The notes under the pieces: model-generated
Database searches by the model: none
What the model was told of the DNA's origin: nothing
Seen by the model: the letters and a program-made list of their open reading frames with translations, nothing else
Position numbers and translations under genes: made by a program
In this document: positions 1 through 8,880 of the stretch, piece after piece
How the letters are laid out: each line of letters begins with the position of its first letter
Numbering within the stretch: the first letter of the stretch is position 1
Assembly (NCBI GenBank): GCA_024230295.1
Contig: JAAERN010000009.1
Location: forward strand, 186,001 to 250,000
Origin: Planctomycetota bacterium
GTDB lineage: Bacteria; Planctomycetota; Phycisphaerae; Phycisphaerales; SM1A02
Length of the DNA: 64,000 nt
Direction of reading: 5' to 3'

Positions 1-645
1 GCGAATTCATCGCTGCCAACTGCGACCCGAGTCGACTGTGTGCGCTACTTGGCCAGCAAAGAGCCGATGCGGGAAGCGACCATCGACCTGAGTATTCAGA
101 GCGGGAACGATCGACTTCATGCAGAGGCGATTCGATGGGCCTCCCCGGTTCGAGCGGTCACACTTGCGAATGCGGGACTCCAAACCGATTCACCCCACGT
201 ACACCGAGCGGCATTCGAAGTGCTGGCTCGGTATGGCGGCGCCGATGCTGTTGGCGAAGTGCGGCACCGTGTCACGCCAAGCACATTGCTCGACATGTTG
301 GAAGCGCAGACGCCAAATGAAGCCAGCGAAGCGAAGTGGGCTGCCGCGCTCGATGGTGGCGATCCGGCTCGCGGCCGGCAACTCGTCGAGCACCACGCCT
401 CGGCTGCCTGTGTTCGTTGTCATATTGTTGAAGGCCGCGGCGGCATTGCCGGGCCATCGTTGATGGGGGTCGGCGAGAGGCTCTCACGCCGGGAGTTGCT
501 GCAGTCAATCATCGATCCGCAGACGGTTGTAGCCGAGGGGTACGGAACGATGTCCGCCATGCCGGAAATGCGTGATGTCCTGACGCCCTTTGAAGCGCGC
601 GACATCGTCGCCTACTTAGCAACATGCGGGGAGCCATCCCAATGA
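1..645 (+). CDS. C-terminal part of a HEAT/cytochrome c (PVC-type haem-binding) protein, 5' truncated
   Basis: The frame is open from base 1, so the gene starts before the window. The visible product has about 110 residues of helical, HEAT-like sequence followed by a single small cytochrome c domain. The haem-attachment motif CVRCH lies at bases 409-423, and a Met-containing segment (SAMPEM) near 550-572 is a plausible source of the axial Met ligand. Proteins of this build in planctomycetes are exported and carry electrons in the periplasm; that role is inferred from the family. The stop overlaps the next start by ATGA at 642-645, so the two genes are almost certainly cotranscribed and translationally coupled. 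The missing N-terminus may carry a PVC dehydrogenase propeller, which I cannot see. Confidence 0.8.
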   Translation, partial: ANSSLPTATRVDCVRYLASKEPMREATIDLSIQSGNDRLHAEAIRWASPVRAVTLANAGLQTDSPHVHRAAFEVLARYGGADAVGEVRHRVTPSTLLDMLEAQTPNEASEAKWAAALDGGDPARGRQLVEHHASAACVRCHIVEGRGGIAGPSLMGVGERLSRRELLQSIIDPQTVVAEGYGTMSAMPEMRDVLTPFEARDIVAYLATCGEPSQ

Positions 646-3600
646 TGGGCATCACCATAGCCCTGGCTATGTGTTGTTCGGTCGACTCGTCACTTCTGCA
701 ACTCGAAGACGGGGACACAATTGCCATCATTGGAAACACGTTCGCCGAGCGCATGCAGCACTACCCGTACTTCGAAGCGGGACTGCGCGCTGCGTATCCA
801 GAGACCGAGTTGCATGTTCGCAATCTTGCCTGGAGCGGCGACGAGGTGGCATTGCAGCCTCGCCCACTCAACTTCGCCGGGATGGCGGCGCATCTGGATC
901 GGGTTGACGCTGACACCATCATCGCCTGCTTTGGAATGAACGAGTCGTATCAAGGCGACGGGGGGCTGCTCCAATTCCGTAGGGATCTCGGAGCCTGGCT
1001 CGACGCGAACCAAGGTCGACGTGTCGTGTTGGTGTCACCGGTAGCTCACGAATCGCTTGGCGGCCGAATGCCGGACGGATCGATCCATACTTTCGATCTC
1101 GGCAGATACACACAGGTCATGCGAGAGGAAGCGGCGAGGCGGGAGGTCGTGTTCGTGGACCTGCACTATCCCTCGCAGCGTTGGATGGCTGGTGGTGACG
1201 ACCTTACGATCAATGGCATTCACCTCAACGATGCTGGATACCGACTCGCCGCCGCGGAGTTGCTTGTTCGGCTTGGCATCGACTCCGAAGGCACCGATGC
1301 GCCACCCGACCGGCTCGACGCGATCCGCGAGAAGAACAGGTTTGTGTTCGAGCGGTTCCGCCCCATCAACACCGAGTACGTCTATGGACGCCGGCACAAC
1401 CCATTTGGTGATGACAACTTCCCAGCCGAAATGACGCGGCTGGAAGACCTCGCTGCTGCCGCCGACGCATCGCTGCTTCTCGGCGAGCCATTCGACGCCA
1501 GCACACTCGCCCTTCAGTTGAAGCCGCTTCCATCACCAAGTATTCCCGAACCAGCATGGGATGCCGTCGCGACGCCGCCGGAAGAGCGTCCGGTGCCATC
1601 CGTGTCCGAACAACTCGGCAACTTCGAGCTGCCCAATGGCTGGTCTATCAACTGTTTTGCGAGCGAAGAGCGGTTCCCGGAACTCGCCAACCCAATCGCC
1701 ATGAACTTTGATGGTGATGGTCGACTCTGGGTTGTCGTGGCCCCGACCTATCCGCATGTTCTGCCTGGCGAGGCGCCCCAAGACAAACTGATCGTGCTCG
1801 AAGACACCAACCGTGATGGTCGGGCCGACACACTGACCGTCTTTGCGGATGACCTTTACATCCCAACCGGGTTCGCAACGAATGGCGATGAAGCATGGGT
1901 TGTGAGTCAGCCCAATCTCCTGCATGTCGCCGATACGGACGGCGATGGCGTATCCGATACTCGGCAGATTGTGCTTCATGGGTTCGGTCCCGAGGACGGC
2001 CACCATGCCATGTCCGCCTTTGCGAGGCCACCTGATGGGAGCATTTATTTTCAGGAAGGTACGTTTCACCACACCCAAATCGAATCGCCGCATGGGCCTG
2101 CACGATCAACGGATGCTGCCGTGTATCGGTACGACCCCGACACCGCGGAGGCCGAAGTCGCATCGTCATGGCCGTGGGCAAATCCATGGGGCCATGTTTT
2201 CGATGAGTGGGGGCGCAGCATCATTACCGATGGCACAAGCGCGACGTCACGGCGTCTGACCCACATTGCCGGCGCCCACCCCTATCCCGATGTTGGCAAG
2301 GGTGGCTCCGATGTTCGCGGCGTGCCTTCGTTTACGCCTGGCAATCGCCGACCTGGTGGTGGCACAGAGATCCTCGGTGGCGATCATCTTCCGCCAAGCG
2401 TCCGAGGTCGCATGGTGATTCCGCAGAACATTGGATATCACGGCTTGCACTGGTATGACCTGCGTGAAGTTGACTCGGGCTTTGCAGCCGATGCGGTCAA
2501 TCCCGATCTTGTGTACTCAACTGACCCAACGTGCCGCCCGGTTGATGTTGAGAGTGGGCCCGATGGCGGCATTTATATGCTCGATTGGGCGAATCCAATC
2601 GTCGGTCACATGCAATTCAGCGTTCGTGATCCACGCCGCGACCATTCTCACGGGCGTGTATGGCGAATCACTCAAGACGCCCGACCGCCCAGCACCTGGG
2701 AGCCCGTTCGATCACTTGAGAACCCGGACCTTTTTTCAAACCTCACATCAACATCGCCCTGGAAGATGCGGCGAAGCCGAATTGAGTTGCAGGAGCGGCC
2801 TGCTGATGAGGTGCTTCCTGAAGCAGTGGCTTGGGCGGCGAAGTCTGGCAGCGCGCGTGACGCGCTTGAGGCACTTTGGCTTCATCAGGCTCACGGCGTC
2901 ATCAACGTACCTCTGCTCGATCAAGTGTTGGTGTCCGGCGATCCACGGGCTCGCGCTGCTGCAGTGGCGGTCCTCCGCGATTGGCAGGACGAGGTCGATG
3001 CAATTGCTCGACTTCGGGCCGCTGTACTTGACACCGACCCCGGCGTTCGGCTCGAGGCGATGCTTGCGCTCAGTTATCTGGATGACCCACGTGCTTTGGA
3101 ACTCATGGCGCTGGCGATGCATCAGCCGATGGACGCTGGCATGAAAGCGGTCCGTTCGCGTGCGATCGAAGCGATGAGGCAGTATGGAACGCCGGGTGGC
3201 CCCGGCACAGAGTCGTGGAGGCTCTCGCGTCTCTCGAATGCATCACTTACCGCCGAACCGCTCGGTCATTTTTCAGCAGTCGAGCGGCTTGCTCGCGCGT
3301 CGATGCCCGAGCAGGAACGCCTTGCAGCCGCGGAGTGGCTGGCCGCTCAATCCGGTCAATCCCTGGCGGCCGAGTTGTGGGATGCGGTTCAGGCCGCGCC
3401 AAACGGAGGGGCGGTGACGCTGTTGCTTGATCAAAGTCCTCAGTCGCTGGCGGCCATCGAAGAGCAGTTGATTGCATCTACACAGCATGGATCGGCACCC
3501 CAGCTACTTCGTGAAGCGGCCTGGGCTGCCCGGGCCAGGTTGGCGGGATGGTCTGACGCCTGGAAGTCGGCGACTGCCGAGCGAGGTACCTCGCAGAGGA

Positions 3601-4697
3601 TTGATCTTCTGGCGGCAGCGGCCGAATGGCCGCGCATCGCTGGCGGTGATGGTCGTCGCATGATCCGGTCAATACTTGAGTCCGGCCCTCTGCCGAGCGA
3701 ACCTATTCACGGACGGTTCGTCCGGGTGGAACTCAATGGCCCGGCAACACTCACTCTTGCAGAAGTTGAAGTTATCAGCGGCGGCAAGAACGTGGCGCTC
3801 GGCCGCCCATGTTCACAGTCGTCGACGAACTGGGAAGGTCTCGCTGGCCGCGCTGTTGACGGCGATTCGAATGGCGCGTGGTCGGCAGGTGTCTCGACGC
3901 ATACGATCGAGAATGAACCAGATCCATGGTGGGAAGTTGATCTGGGGTCAACGATGCCGATCGATCGCATTACGCTGCACAACCGCACAGATCGGCCGCA
4001 CCACGAGCGACTCGATGGATTCCACCTCATCGTGCTTGATGAATCTCGTAACGCGGCGTGGATTGCAAAGAATCAACCCGCTCCCGAGTACCGAGCCGAT
4101 GTTGTGCCGGGGGGTGACGCCGATATGCACGTTCGGATTGCGGCGATGCCGTCGCTGGCGTCGGCGGACCCGAGTGAATCATCGATCCGCATTCTGGCGA
4201 CATGGGCGGAGCGTGGTTCAACCGAAGCAATGATGGCTGCTGCGCTGGCGATGGACCAGATTGACGTCGCGTGGCCGTCGGAACTCGAGCATCTGCGACT
4301 CAAGCGTGTTGTGATCAGCACTGTTCCTCACAAGATGGTCTACGATGTCAAGCGATTCGACGTGATCGCCGGGCAACCGACGGAACTTGTGATTGTCAAC
4401 GAGGATGCCATGCCTCACAACCTCATCATCGGGCGTCCTGGATCATTGCGGCAAATCGGTCGTGCTGCCGACGCACAAGGAACCTCCGGGGAGGCGGAGT
4501 CGCGTGGGTATGTCCCCGATGTTGATGGCATTATGCACACATCACCTTTGGTGCTGGAGGGAGCGACCGAGCGCCTGAGATTCATAGCGCCAATGCGGCC
4601 AGGTCGGTATCCATATGTTTGCACGTATCCAGGGCATTGGCAGATGATGAATGGTGTGATGAACGTGAAACGCTCCGCCGCTAGGAGCGACCGCTAA
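642..4697 (+). CDS. Mosaic secreted PVC protein: SGNH hydrolase, membrane-bound-dehydrogenase-type propeller, HEAT, discoidin (F5/8C), cupredoxin
   Basis: The protein is about 1351 residues with a hydrophobic N-terminal segment (MMGITIALAMCC) suggesting export. Domains in order: an SGNH-type hydrolase at about 25-215 (GNTF near 32, GMNES near 98, NGIHLND near 191); a PVC-type dehydrogenase/propeller at about 327-680; HEAT-like repeats at about 700-1000; an F5/8 type C (discoidin) domain at about 1025-1155; and a C-terminal cupredoxin at about 1220-1343. The last has the type-1 copper pattern: His in MPHNLI, then C1327, H1332 and Met1335/1336 in CTYPGHWQMM. The start at 642 is preferred over the ATG at 624 because it gives an ATGA overlap with the cytochrome gene and has GGGGAG about 9 bases upstream. 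Family knowledge suggests periplasmic oxidation of, or binding to, carbohydrate. The substrate is unknown. Confidence 0.85.
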   Translation: MMGITIALAMCCSVDSSLLQLEDGDTIAIIGNTFAERMQHYPYFEAGLRAAYPETELHVRNLAWSGDEVALQPRPLNFAGMAAHLDRVDADTIIACFGMNESYQGDGGLLQFRRDLGAWLDANQGRRVVLVSPVAHESLGGRMPDGSIHTFDLGRYTQVMREEAARREVVFVDLHYPSQRWMAGGDDLTINGIHLNDAGYRLAAAELLVRLGIDSEGTDAPPDRLDAIREKNRFVFERFRPINTEYVYGRRHNPFGDDNFPAEMTRLEDLAAAADASLLLGEPFDASTLALQLKPLPSPSIPEPAWDAVATPPEERPVPSVSEQLGNFELPNGWSINCFASEERFPELANPIAMNFDGDGRLWVVVAPTYPHVLPGEAPQDKLIVLEDTNRDGRADTLTVFADDLYIPTGFATNGDEAWVVSQPNLLHVADTDGDGVSDTRQIVLHGFGPEDGHHAMSAFARPPDGSIYFQEGTFHHTQIESPHGPARSTDAAVYRYDPDTAEAEVASSWPWANPWGHVFDEWGRSIITDGTSATSRRLTHIAGAHPYPDVGKGGSDVRGVPSFTPGNRRPGGGTEILGGDHLPPSVRGRMVIPQNIGYHGLHWYDLREVDSGFAADAVNPDLVYSTDPTCRPVDVESGPDGGIYMLDWANPIVGHMQFSVRDPRRDHSHGRVWRITQDARPPSTWEPVRSLENPDLFSNLTSTSPWKMRRSRIELQERPADEVLPEAVAWAAKSGSARDALEALWLHQAHGVINVPLLDQVLVSGDPRARAAAVAVLRDWQDEVDAIARLRAAVLDTDPGVRLEAMLALSYLDDPRALELMALAMHQPMDAGMKAVRSRAIEAMRQYGTPGGPGTESWRLSRLSNASLTAEPLGHFSAVERLARASMPEQERLAAAEWLAAQSGQSLAAELWDAVQAAPNGGAVTLLLDQSPQSLAAIEEQLIASTQHGSAPQLLREAAWAARARLAGWSDAWKSATAERGTSQRIDLLAAAAEWPRIAGGDGRRMIRSILESGPLPSEPIHGRFVRVELNGPATLTLAEVEVISGGKNVALGRPCSQSSTNWEGLAGRAVDGDSNGAWSAGVSTHTIENEPDPWWEVDLGSTMPIDRITLHNRTDRPHHERLDGFHLIVLDESRNAAWIAKNQPAPEYRADVVPGGDADMHVRIAAMPSLASADPSESSIRILATWAERGSTEAMMAAALAMDQIDVAWPSELEHLRLKRVVISTVPHKMVYDVKRFDVIAGQPTELVIVNEDAMPHNLIIGRPGSLRQIGRAADAQGTSGEAESRGYVPDVDGIMHTSPLVLEGATERLRFIAPMRPGRYPYVCTYPGHWQMMNGVMNVKRSAARSDR

Positions 4698-5419
4698 TGG
4701 GAGAAGTATTCCCATTACTCTGGGGCTTTGGAGCGTTGGTGTTGATCAGTGTTGTTTTCTACTACACCCTTCAACAAGCCAAGAAGCGAACAGCGGCGCT
4801 TCGCGAACTTGCCAGCGAACTCGGACTTCGGTTTTTGGAGGACGATGATCCTAGCCATGACGAACGATTTGCCGACTTTGGGATTTTTTGTCGTGGTACG
4901 AATCGAGCGGCCTACAACACCCTCGGTGGCGAGGCCACCGTGGGCTCGTGCTGGCAGCATGTGGTGATGGGCGACTTCAAATACACAGTTGAAACGGGCT
5001 CCGGGAAGAACCGACGCCGCACGACGAAGCGGTTTAGTTATGTGCTTGTAGCCCTTCCACACGAAGGCGCTCCGGAATTGCTGCTTCGGCGAGAACACTT
5101 GTTCGACCGCGTAACGGACTTCTTCGGATTCGATGACATCGACTTCGAGTCGGTCGAATTCAGCAAGCGATTCCATGTCGCGAGTTCCAACAAGCGATTT
5201 GCTTGGGATCTCATCGATCCAAGGATGATGGAGTTCCTGCTGGCAGAGGAGTCTCCAGTCATCGATATGGAACATGATTGGGTGTGCATCGCCAATGACA
5301 AGGTGTGGCGCGTCGAAGAGTTCCGAGCCCGGTTGGATTTTGTGGGCCGTTTCCTCGATCATTGGCCCGATCACGTGGTGCGAGGGCTCGGTGAAGGCAG
5401 GTACAGGGAGCAGGATTGA
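4697..5419 (+). CDS. Membrane-anchored DUF3137-like protein
   Basis: This 240-residue protein has one N-terminal membrane segment (about 5-25, FGALVLISVVFYYTL) followed by a soluble domain. The body has the look of DUF3137-type proteins: an unusual RFLEDDD segment, a central beta-rich core, and a C-terminal D-W-V-C-I-A strand. No catalytic motif is recognised. The ATG overlaps the TAA of the preceding gene (TAATG) and the next gene, lemA, starts one base after its stop, so it belongs to the same operon. DUF3137-like proteins are often found beside LemA, which supports a shared envelope role, but the function is unknown. Confidence 0.7.
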   Translation: MGEVFPLLWGFGALVLISVVFYYTLQQAKKRTAALRELASELGLRFLEDDDPSHDERFADFGIFCRGTNRAAYNTLGGEATVGSCWQHVVMGDFKYTVETGSGKNRRRTTKRFSYVLVALPHEGAPELLLRREHLFDRVTDFFGFDDIDFESVEFSKRFHVASSNKRFAWDLIDPRMMEFLLAEESPVIDMEHDWVCIANDKVWRVEEFRARLDFVGRFLDHWPDHVVRGLGEGRYREQD

Positions 5420-5420
5420 T

Positions 5421-5981
5421 ATGACATGGATTGTTCCGCTGTGCATTGTGGGGGGCGTCGTACTCGTCGTACTTGTGTGGTACATCGTGATCTACAACCG
5501 GTTTGTGGCGATTCGCAAGCACCTCGAGGAGAGTTGGGCCGATGTCGATGTGGAACTCAAGCGCCGCTATGACCTGATTCCCAATATCGTTCGGACTGTC
5601 AAGGGCTACGCCGCGCACGAGAAAGATGTGTTCGAATCGATCACCAATGCCCGCGCCGCCGCTGTGGCCAATACTGGCGACCCGGCGAAGCAATCCGGCG
5701 ATGAGCAGCGGCTCGTGACACAACTCGGCAAAATCTTCGTCGTTGCCGAGGCCTATCCCGAACTCAAAGCCGACCGCAACTTCCTCAACTTACAAGAGGA
5801 ACTGAGCAACACCGAGGATCGCATTGCTGCGTCGAGACGTTTCTACAATGGCAATGTTCGCGAACTTAACACGCTTCGCGAATCCTTCCCATCGAGCATT
5901 GTGGCGGGCCTTGCAAACGTCGAAGAAGCGGGCTTCTTCGAGGTCACCGATCACGCGGAGCGAGACGTTCCGGCCGTGTGA
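5421..5981 (+). CDS. lemA: LemA family protein
   Basis: The product is 186 residues with one N-terminal transmembrane helix (about 3-23) and a coiled-coil-rich cytoplasmic or periplasmic domain. The family hallmark is the segment ending RRYDLIPNIVRTVKGY, followed by A-H-E-K and later N-L-Q-E-E-L. The longer open frame beginning at 5274 was rejected because the ATG at 5421 gives the typical hydrophobic LemA N-terminus and has GGGAG/CAGG sequence about 8-14 bases upstream. It follows the DUF3137-like gene by one base. LemA proteins are membrane-linked and of unclear biochemical role. A second LemA gene occurs at 26549. Confidence 0.93.
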   Translation: MTWIVPLCIVGGVVLVVLVWYIVIYNRFVAIRKHLEESWADVDVELKRRYDLIPNIVRTVKGYAAHEKDVFESITNARAAAVANTGDPAKQSGDEQRLVTQLGKIFVVAEAYPELKADRNFLNLQEELSNTEDRIAASRRFYNGNVRELNTLRESFPSSIVAGLANVEEAGFFEVTDHAERDVPAV

Positions 5982-6058
5982 AACGGGGTGATTTCTCAAG
6001 GAGCGGCCTGCTGAAGTGGGTTTGGGGGCTGTAAGTAGCCGGCGAACAAAATTGAGCC

Positions 6059-6086
6059 TTGACGAATCGTACGGCCGTGCGATAGT
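6059..6086 (+). promoter_or_regulatory. Probable sigma-70-type promoter for the dockerin-tailed gene at 6118
   Basis: TTGACG at 6059-6064 and GATAGT at 6081-6086 are separated by 16 bases and match the -35 and -10 consensus at 5/6 and 4/6 positions. Transcription would start near 6093, giving a leader of about 25 bases that carries AAGGAG at 6105-6110, 7 bases before the ATG. The good fit of promoter, leader and Shine-Dalgarno supports the call. The preceding lemA operon ends at 5981. Confidence 0.5.
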
Positions 6087-6117
6087 GGCCCCTGAAAGAG
6101 CATCAAGGAGATCGCCA

Positions 6118-6738
6118 ATGTTCGAATCTGCACGTTTAATGTATGGCACCGCGGCATTGACGATCTTTCTGCCCAGTCTGACTGCGGCGCATGCTGCGTG
6201 TTCGCTGACATGGGGGGAGTACGAAGTCACGCCTGATGGAAATGGGTCCGCAGATCTGATGTGGTCGTGCAATGAGTCCATGCTCGCCTTTCAGTTCGAT
6301 GTGTCAGGGCTGGAACTCATCGGACTGCGTGACGGCTGGTGCGGCGAAGGCGGATGGTCACTCTATAACAGTGAGACAACGGCAATCGGTTTCACAATGG
6401 GCCAAGCGCCCATGCCGCCGACGACCGAGCCCGTTCACTTCGTCACAGTCGACTTTGTGGTGACTGGCGAGACGCTGGCCTTTGCCGATGATGTGATCTT
6501 CGTGGCGCCGCCGGATGTAGTCATCGATGTTGATTGGTCTGATGTCGTGGTGCTGAACGATTGCGACGCCGATATTTATCCTGAAGGAGCGGGCGATGGC
6601 GTCGTAGGCGTCGATGAAGTGCTCGCACTTCTTGGAGACTGGGGGGCCTCGGGCAGTCCGTTTGATGTCAACGGAGATGGAATGATCGGGGTCGATGACC
6701 TCCTCGCCGTTCTGGAGGCATGGGGACCGTGTCTATGA
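6118..6738 (+). CDS. Secreted protein with C-terminal dockerin-like (GC-type) tail
   Basis: The protein has 206 residues with a signal peptide (about 1-26, hydrophobic YGTAALTIFLPSLTAAHA), a beta-rich central domain of about 110 residues that resembles cohesin/PEP-CTERM-type carbohydrate-associated folds only loosely, and a dockerin-like C-terminus. That tail has two Ca-binding-type repeats, GDGVVGVDEVLALLGDWG and NGDGMIGVDDLLAVLEAWG, and ends in PCL. AAGGAG lies 7 bases upstream of the ATG, which rules out the earlier in-frame GTG/ATG codons. The stop overlaps the next start (ATGA at 6735-6738). Such tails are common in Phycisphaerales exported proteins; their docking partner or sorting role is inferred, not shown. 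Confidence 0.82.
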   Translation: MFESARLMYGTAALTIFLPSLTAAHAACSLTWGEYEVTPDGNGSADLMWSCNESMLAFQFDVSGLELIGLRDGWCGEGGWSLYNSETTAIGFTMGQAPMPPTTEPVHFVTVDFVVTGETLAFADDVIFVAPPDVVIDVDWSDVVVLNDCDADIYPEGAGDGVVGVDEVLALLGDWGASGSPFDVNGDGMIGVDDLLAVLEAWGPCL

Positions 6739-8105
6739 ATACCGGCATGTTGGGCCTGGTATGTGCGCTAATGCTGCAGGTTCCGAGTCTTGCGGCACCA
6801 TGTGAGATGAACATGGATGTGCCGGACAGTCTTGGGATTGAGTCGATGTTCGGGAATTCGGTGGCATTGGATGGCAATCTGCTTGCAGTCGGAGCACCGC
6901 TTGAAACGGGCGTTGCATGGGCAACCGGCGCGGTCTATGTCTTCCGGCTCGAGGATGGTCGCTGGGTGAATGAGGCAAAACTCATCGTCGACGATGCGAA
7001 CTGGGGTGATATGCTCGGTGTCGATGTTGATTTGCAGGGGGACACGATCATTGCCGGTGCGTGGTTCAATGATGCATATGGGAGCAATTCAGGAGCGGCC
7101 TACGTCTTTACGCGAAACACCTCTGGAATCTGGTCGGAGCCAGAGAAACTGGTGCCACCCGATCCCGGTGCAGAGGATGTATTCGGTCGAACGGTTGCGC
7201 TGGGTGACGGATTCTGTGCCGTGGGCGCACCGCTGGATGATGATCAAGGGAGTTCGTCCGGCTCAATTCATGTATTTGATCGTGGTGTTGATGATTCCTG
7301 GGTCCATGCCGCCAAACTTGTACCACCAGTTCCCGCGGAAGGGCATCAATTGGGACTCGGCCTTGCAGCCGATGGCCTTCGTATTGTTGGCGGATCACCA
7401 TGGGCATATGAGGGGAGAGGAGACATCAGATTGTGGCAGCGATTTGGATCGAATTGGTCCAGTCAGTGGCACATGACCATGGAGTTCGCAGGTAGCCCGG
7501 ACGATTTCTTCGGCTTTGCGGTATCGCTGGAAGGTGGGCGCATGGCGGCAGGGTGTTACCGGGACGACACCTACGGAGAAGATGCTGGAAGCGTTTGGGT
7601 GATGGATCAAGTTTTCGATGGCTGGGCATTCAATCGCTTTGGCCCGGCGGATCCACAGCCAAATGCCCAGTTTGGCGTCTCGGTGACGGTATCGGGAGAT
7701 CATCTGATGGTGGGTTCCAGATACGCTCCAGTGAACGGAGTGGATTCTGGACGTGTTGATGTGTTTGAGGTGCCGTCTTGGAACTTGGCGAACACTCTGA
7801 TTTCACCGCAGCCCGAGCCCGAATCGGAGTTTGGCTGGGCGTGCGACATGCAAGGTGATATCGCGATTGTCGGTGCTCTCTATCAGCCGGATCACGGTGC
7901 GGTTTTCGCCTGGTCCGGCATGAGCAGCCCATGTGGTTGTCAGGGCGACCTTGATGGAGATGGTGAAGTTGGCGTCAACGACATTCTGGCGGTGCTGGAG
8001 GGTTGGGGCGGCGATGGCGATGGGGGTGATGTGAACGGTGATGGCAGTACCGGCATCGATGATTTGCTACTACTCATAGCGCTCTGGGGTCCGTGCAGTC
8101 CGTGA
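6735..8105 (+). CDS. Secreted FG-GAP-repeat protein with dockerin-like C-terminal tail
   Basis: This protein of 456 residues has a signal peptide (MNTGMLGLVCALMLQVPSLAAP) and several FG-GAP-type beta-propeller repeats, visible as recurring FG.SVAL.G..LAVGAP (first near residues 35-55), GAAYVF and FG..V.L.G segments through about residue 390. A Cys pair (CGCQGD) then introduces a dockerin-like tail of two D.NGDG/GIDDLL repeats ending WGPCSP. FG-GAP propellers usually sit extracellularly and bind partners or calcium. The ATG at 6735 couples it to the upstream gene by ATGA. No enzyme motif is visible, so binding or structural function is the best guess. Confidence 0.82.
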   Translation: MNTGMLGLVCALMLQVPSLAAPCEMNMDVPDSLGIESMFGNSVALDGNLLAVGAPLETGVAWATGAVYVFRLEDGRWVNEAKLIVDDANWGDMLGVDVDLQGDTIIAGAWFNDAYGSNSGAAYVFTRNTSGIWSEPEKLVPPDPGAEDVFGRTVALGDGFCAVGAPLDDDQGSSSGSIHVFDRGVDDSWVHAAKLVPPVPAEGHQLGLGLAADGLRIVGGSPWAYEGRGDIRLWQRFGSNWSSQWHMTMEFAGSPDDFFGFAVSLEGGRMAAGCYRDDTYGEDAGSVWVMDQVFDGWAFNRFGPADPQPNAQFGVSVTVSGDHLMVGSRYAPVNGVDSGRVDVFEVPSWNLANTLISPQPEPESEFGWACDMQGDIAIVGALYQPDHGAVFAWSGMSSPCGCQGDLDGDGEVGVNDILAVLEGWGGDGDGGDVNGDGSTGIDDLLLLIALWGPCSP

Positions 8106-8181
8106 TCACCATCATGTTCCACGTGTCGGTATCGTTCAAGATGTACGACAAGGGGTGCCGGATGGAGTGGAGTGTGTAGCC

Positions 8182-8880
8182 ATGACAGAACAGAAACGAG
8201 AGCACTTCCCTCCGACCTTGAACACTTGGATCGGCGAGAGGATGCAGGGCGGCACCATGGCTCGCGAGGAGATCAATCGCCATGTCATGGAGGCGTATGA
8301 AGCCCCGCTTCGCATTTATTACCTAGGCTCGAGTTGGCGAACACTTGGCGAACCCGAAGATATCGTCAATGGATTTCTTGCTGACCGCCTCGACCGTGAA
8401 GAATTCTTCAACAAGTGGCAGTCCAGTGGAAAGCGACTTCGACACTGGCTCATTAACGCGATGCACTTCTATCTCAAGGAACTGTGGCGCAAGGAGCACC
8501 GACACGATGCGGCGAGAATCGATGCCAGTTCCAGAGATGAAGATAACGGTTGCCCTGTAGATTCAGGCGTGCTTGACGGAGAGATGGACCGCATATGGGC
8601 GAGAGCAGTCGTTTCGGCAGCATGCCGAGATGCCGAAGCCTCGTGCCGTGCGGACGGCTTGGGCGATCATTGGCGTCTGTTTCTCCGTCACCACCTTGAC
8701 GGCGTGCCATACCGTCAGTGTTCGACCGAATTTGATGTGAATCCAAAGCGATGTGCCGTCATGGTTCGAACTGCTTCGGCAAGATTCCGTGAAGCCGTGC
8801 AGGAACGCCTGCGACAGGATGGCGTGGCGCCATCGGAATTCGAAGAAGAACTGATGCACTTACAGGAGGTCATTTCATGA
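8182..8880 (+). CDS. ECF-like sigma-70 family RNA polymerase sigma factor
   Basis: The product is 232 residues. The N-terminal half matches sigma region 2: PEDIVNGFLADRL is the D-L/I-V-Q-G-F-F type core-binding segment, followed by a WL.NA..FYLKELWRKE helix that would contact the -10 element. The C-terminal part (about 165-225) has a helix-turn-helix like region 4 (GVPYRQCSTEFDV.PKRC..MV..A..RF). This layout is typical of the planctomycete/acidobacterial ECF-like factors. The ATG at 8182 has GGAGTGGAG upstream; a GTG at 8155 is an alternative. The stop overlaps the next ORF by ATGA. It sits among dockerin-tailed exported proteins, and I infer, without proof, that it may regulate them. Confidence 0.75.
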   Translation: MTEQKREHFPPTLNTWIGERMQGGTMAREEINRHVMEAYEAPLRIYYLGSSWRTLGEPEDIVNGFLADRLDREEFFNKWQSSGKRLRHWLINAMHFYLKELWRKEHRHDAARIDASSRDEDNGCPVDSGVLDGEMDRIWARAVVSAACRDAEASCRADGLGDHWRLFLRHHLDGVPYRQCSTEFDVNPKRCAVMVRTASARFREAVQERLRQDGVAPSEFEEELMHLQEVIS

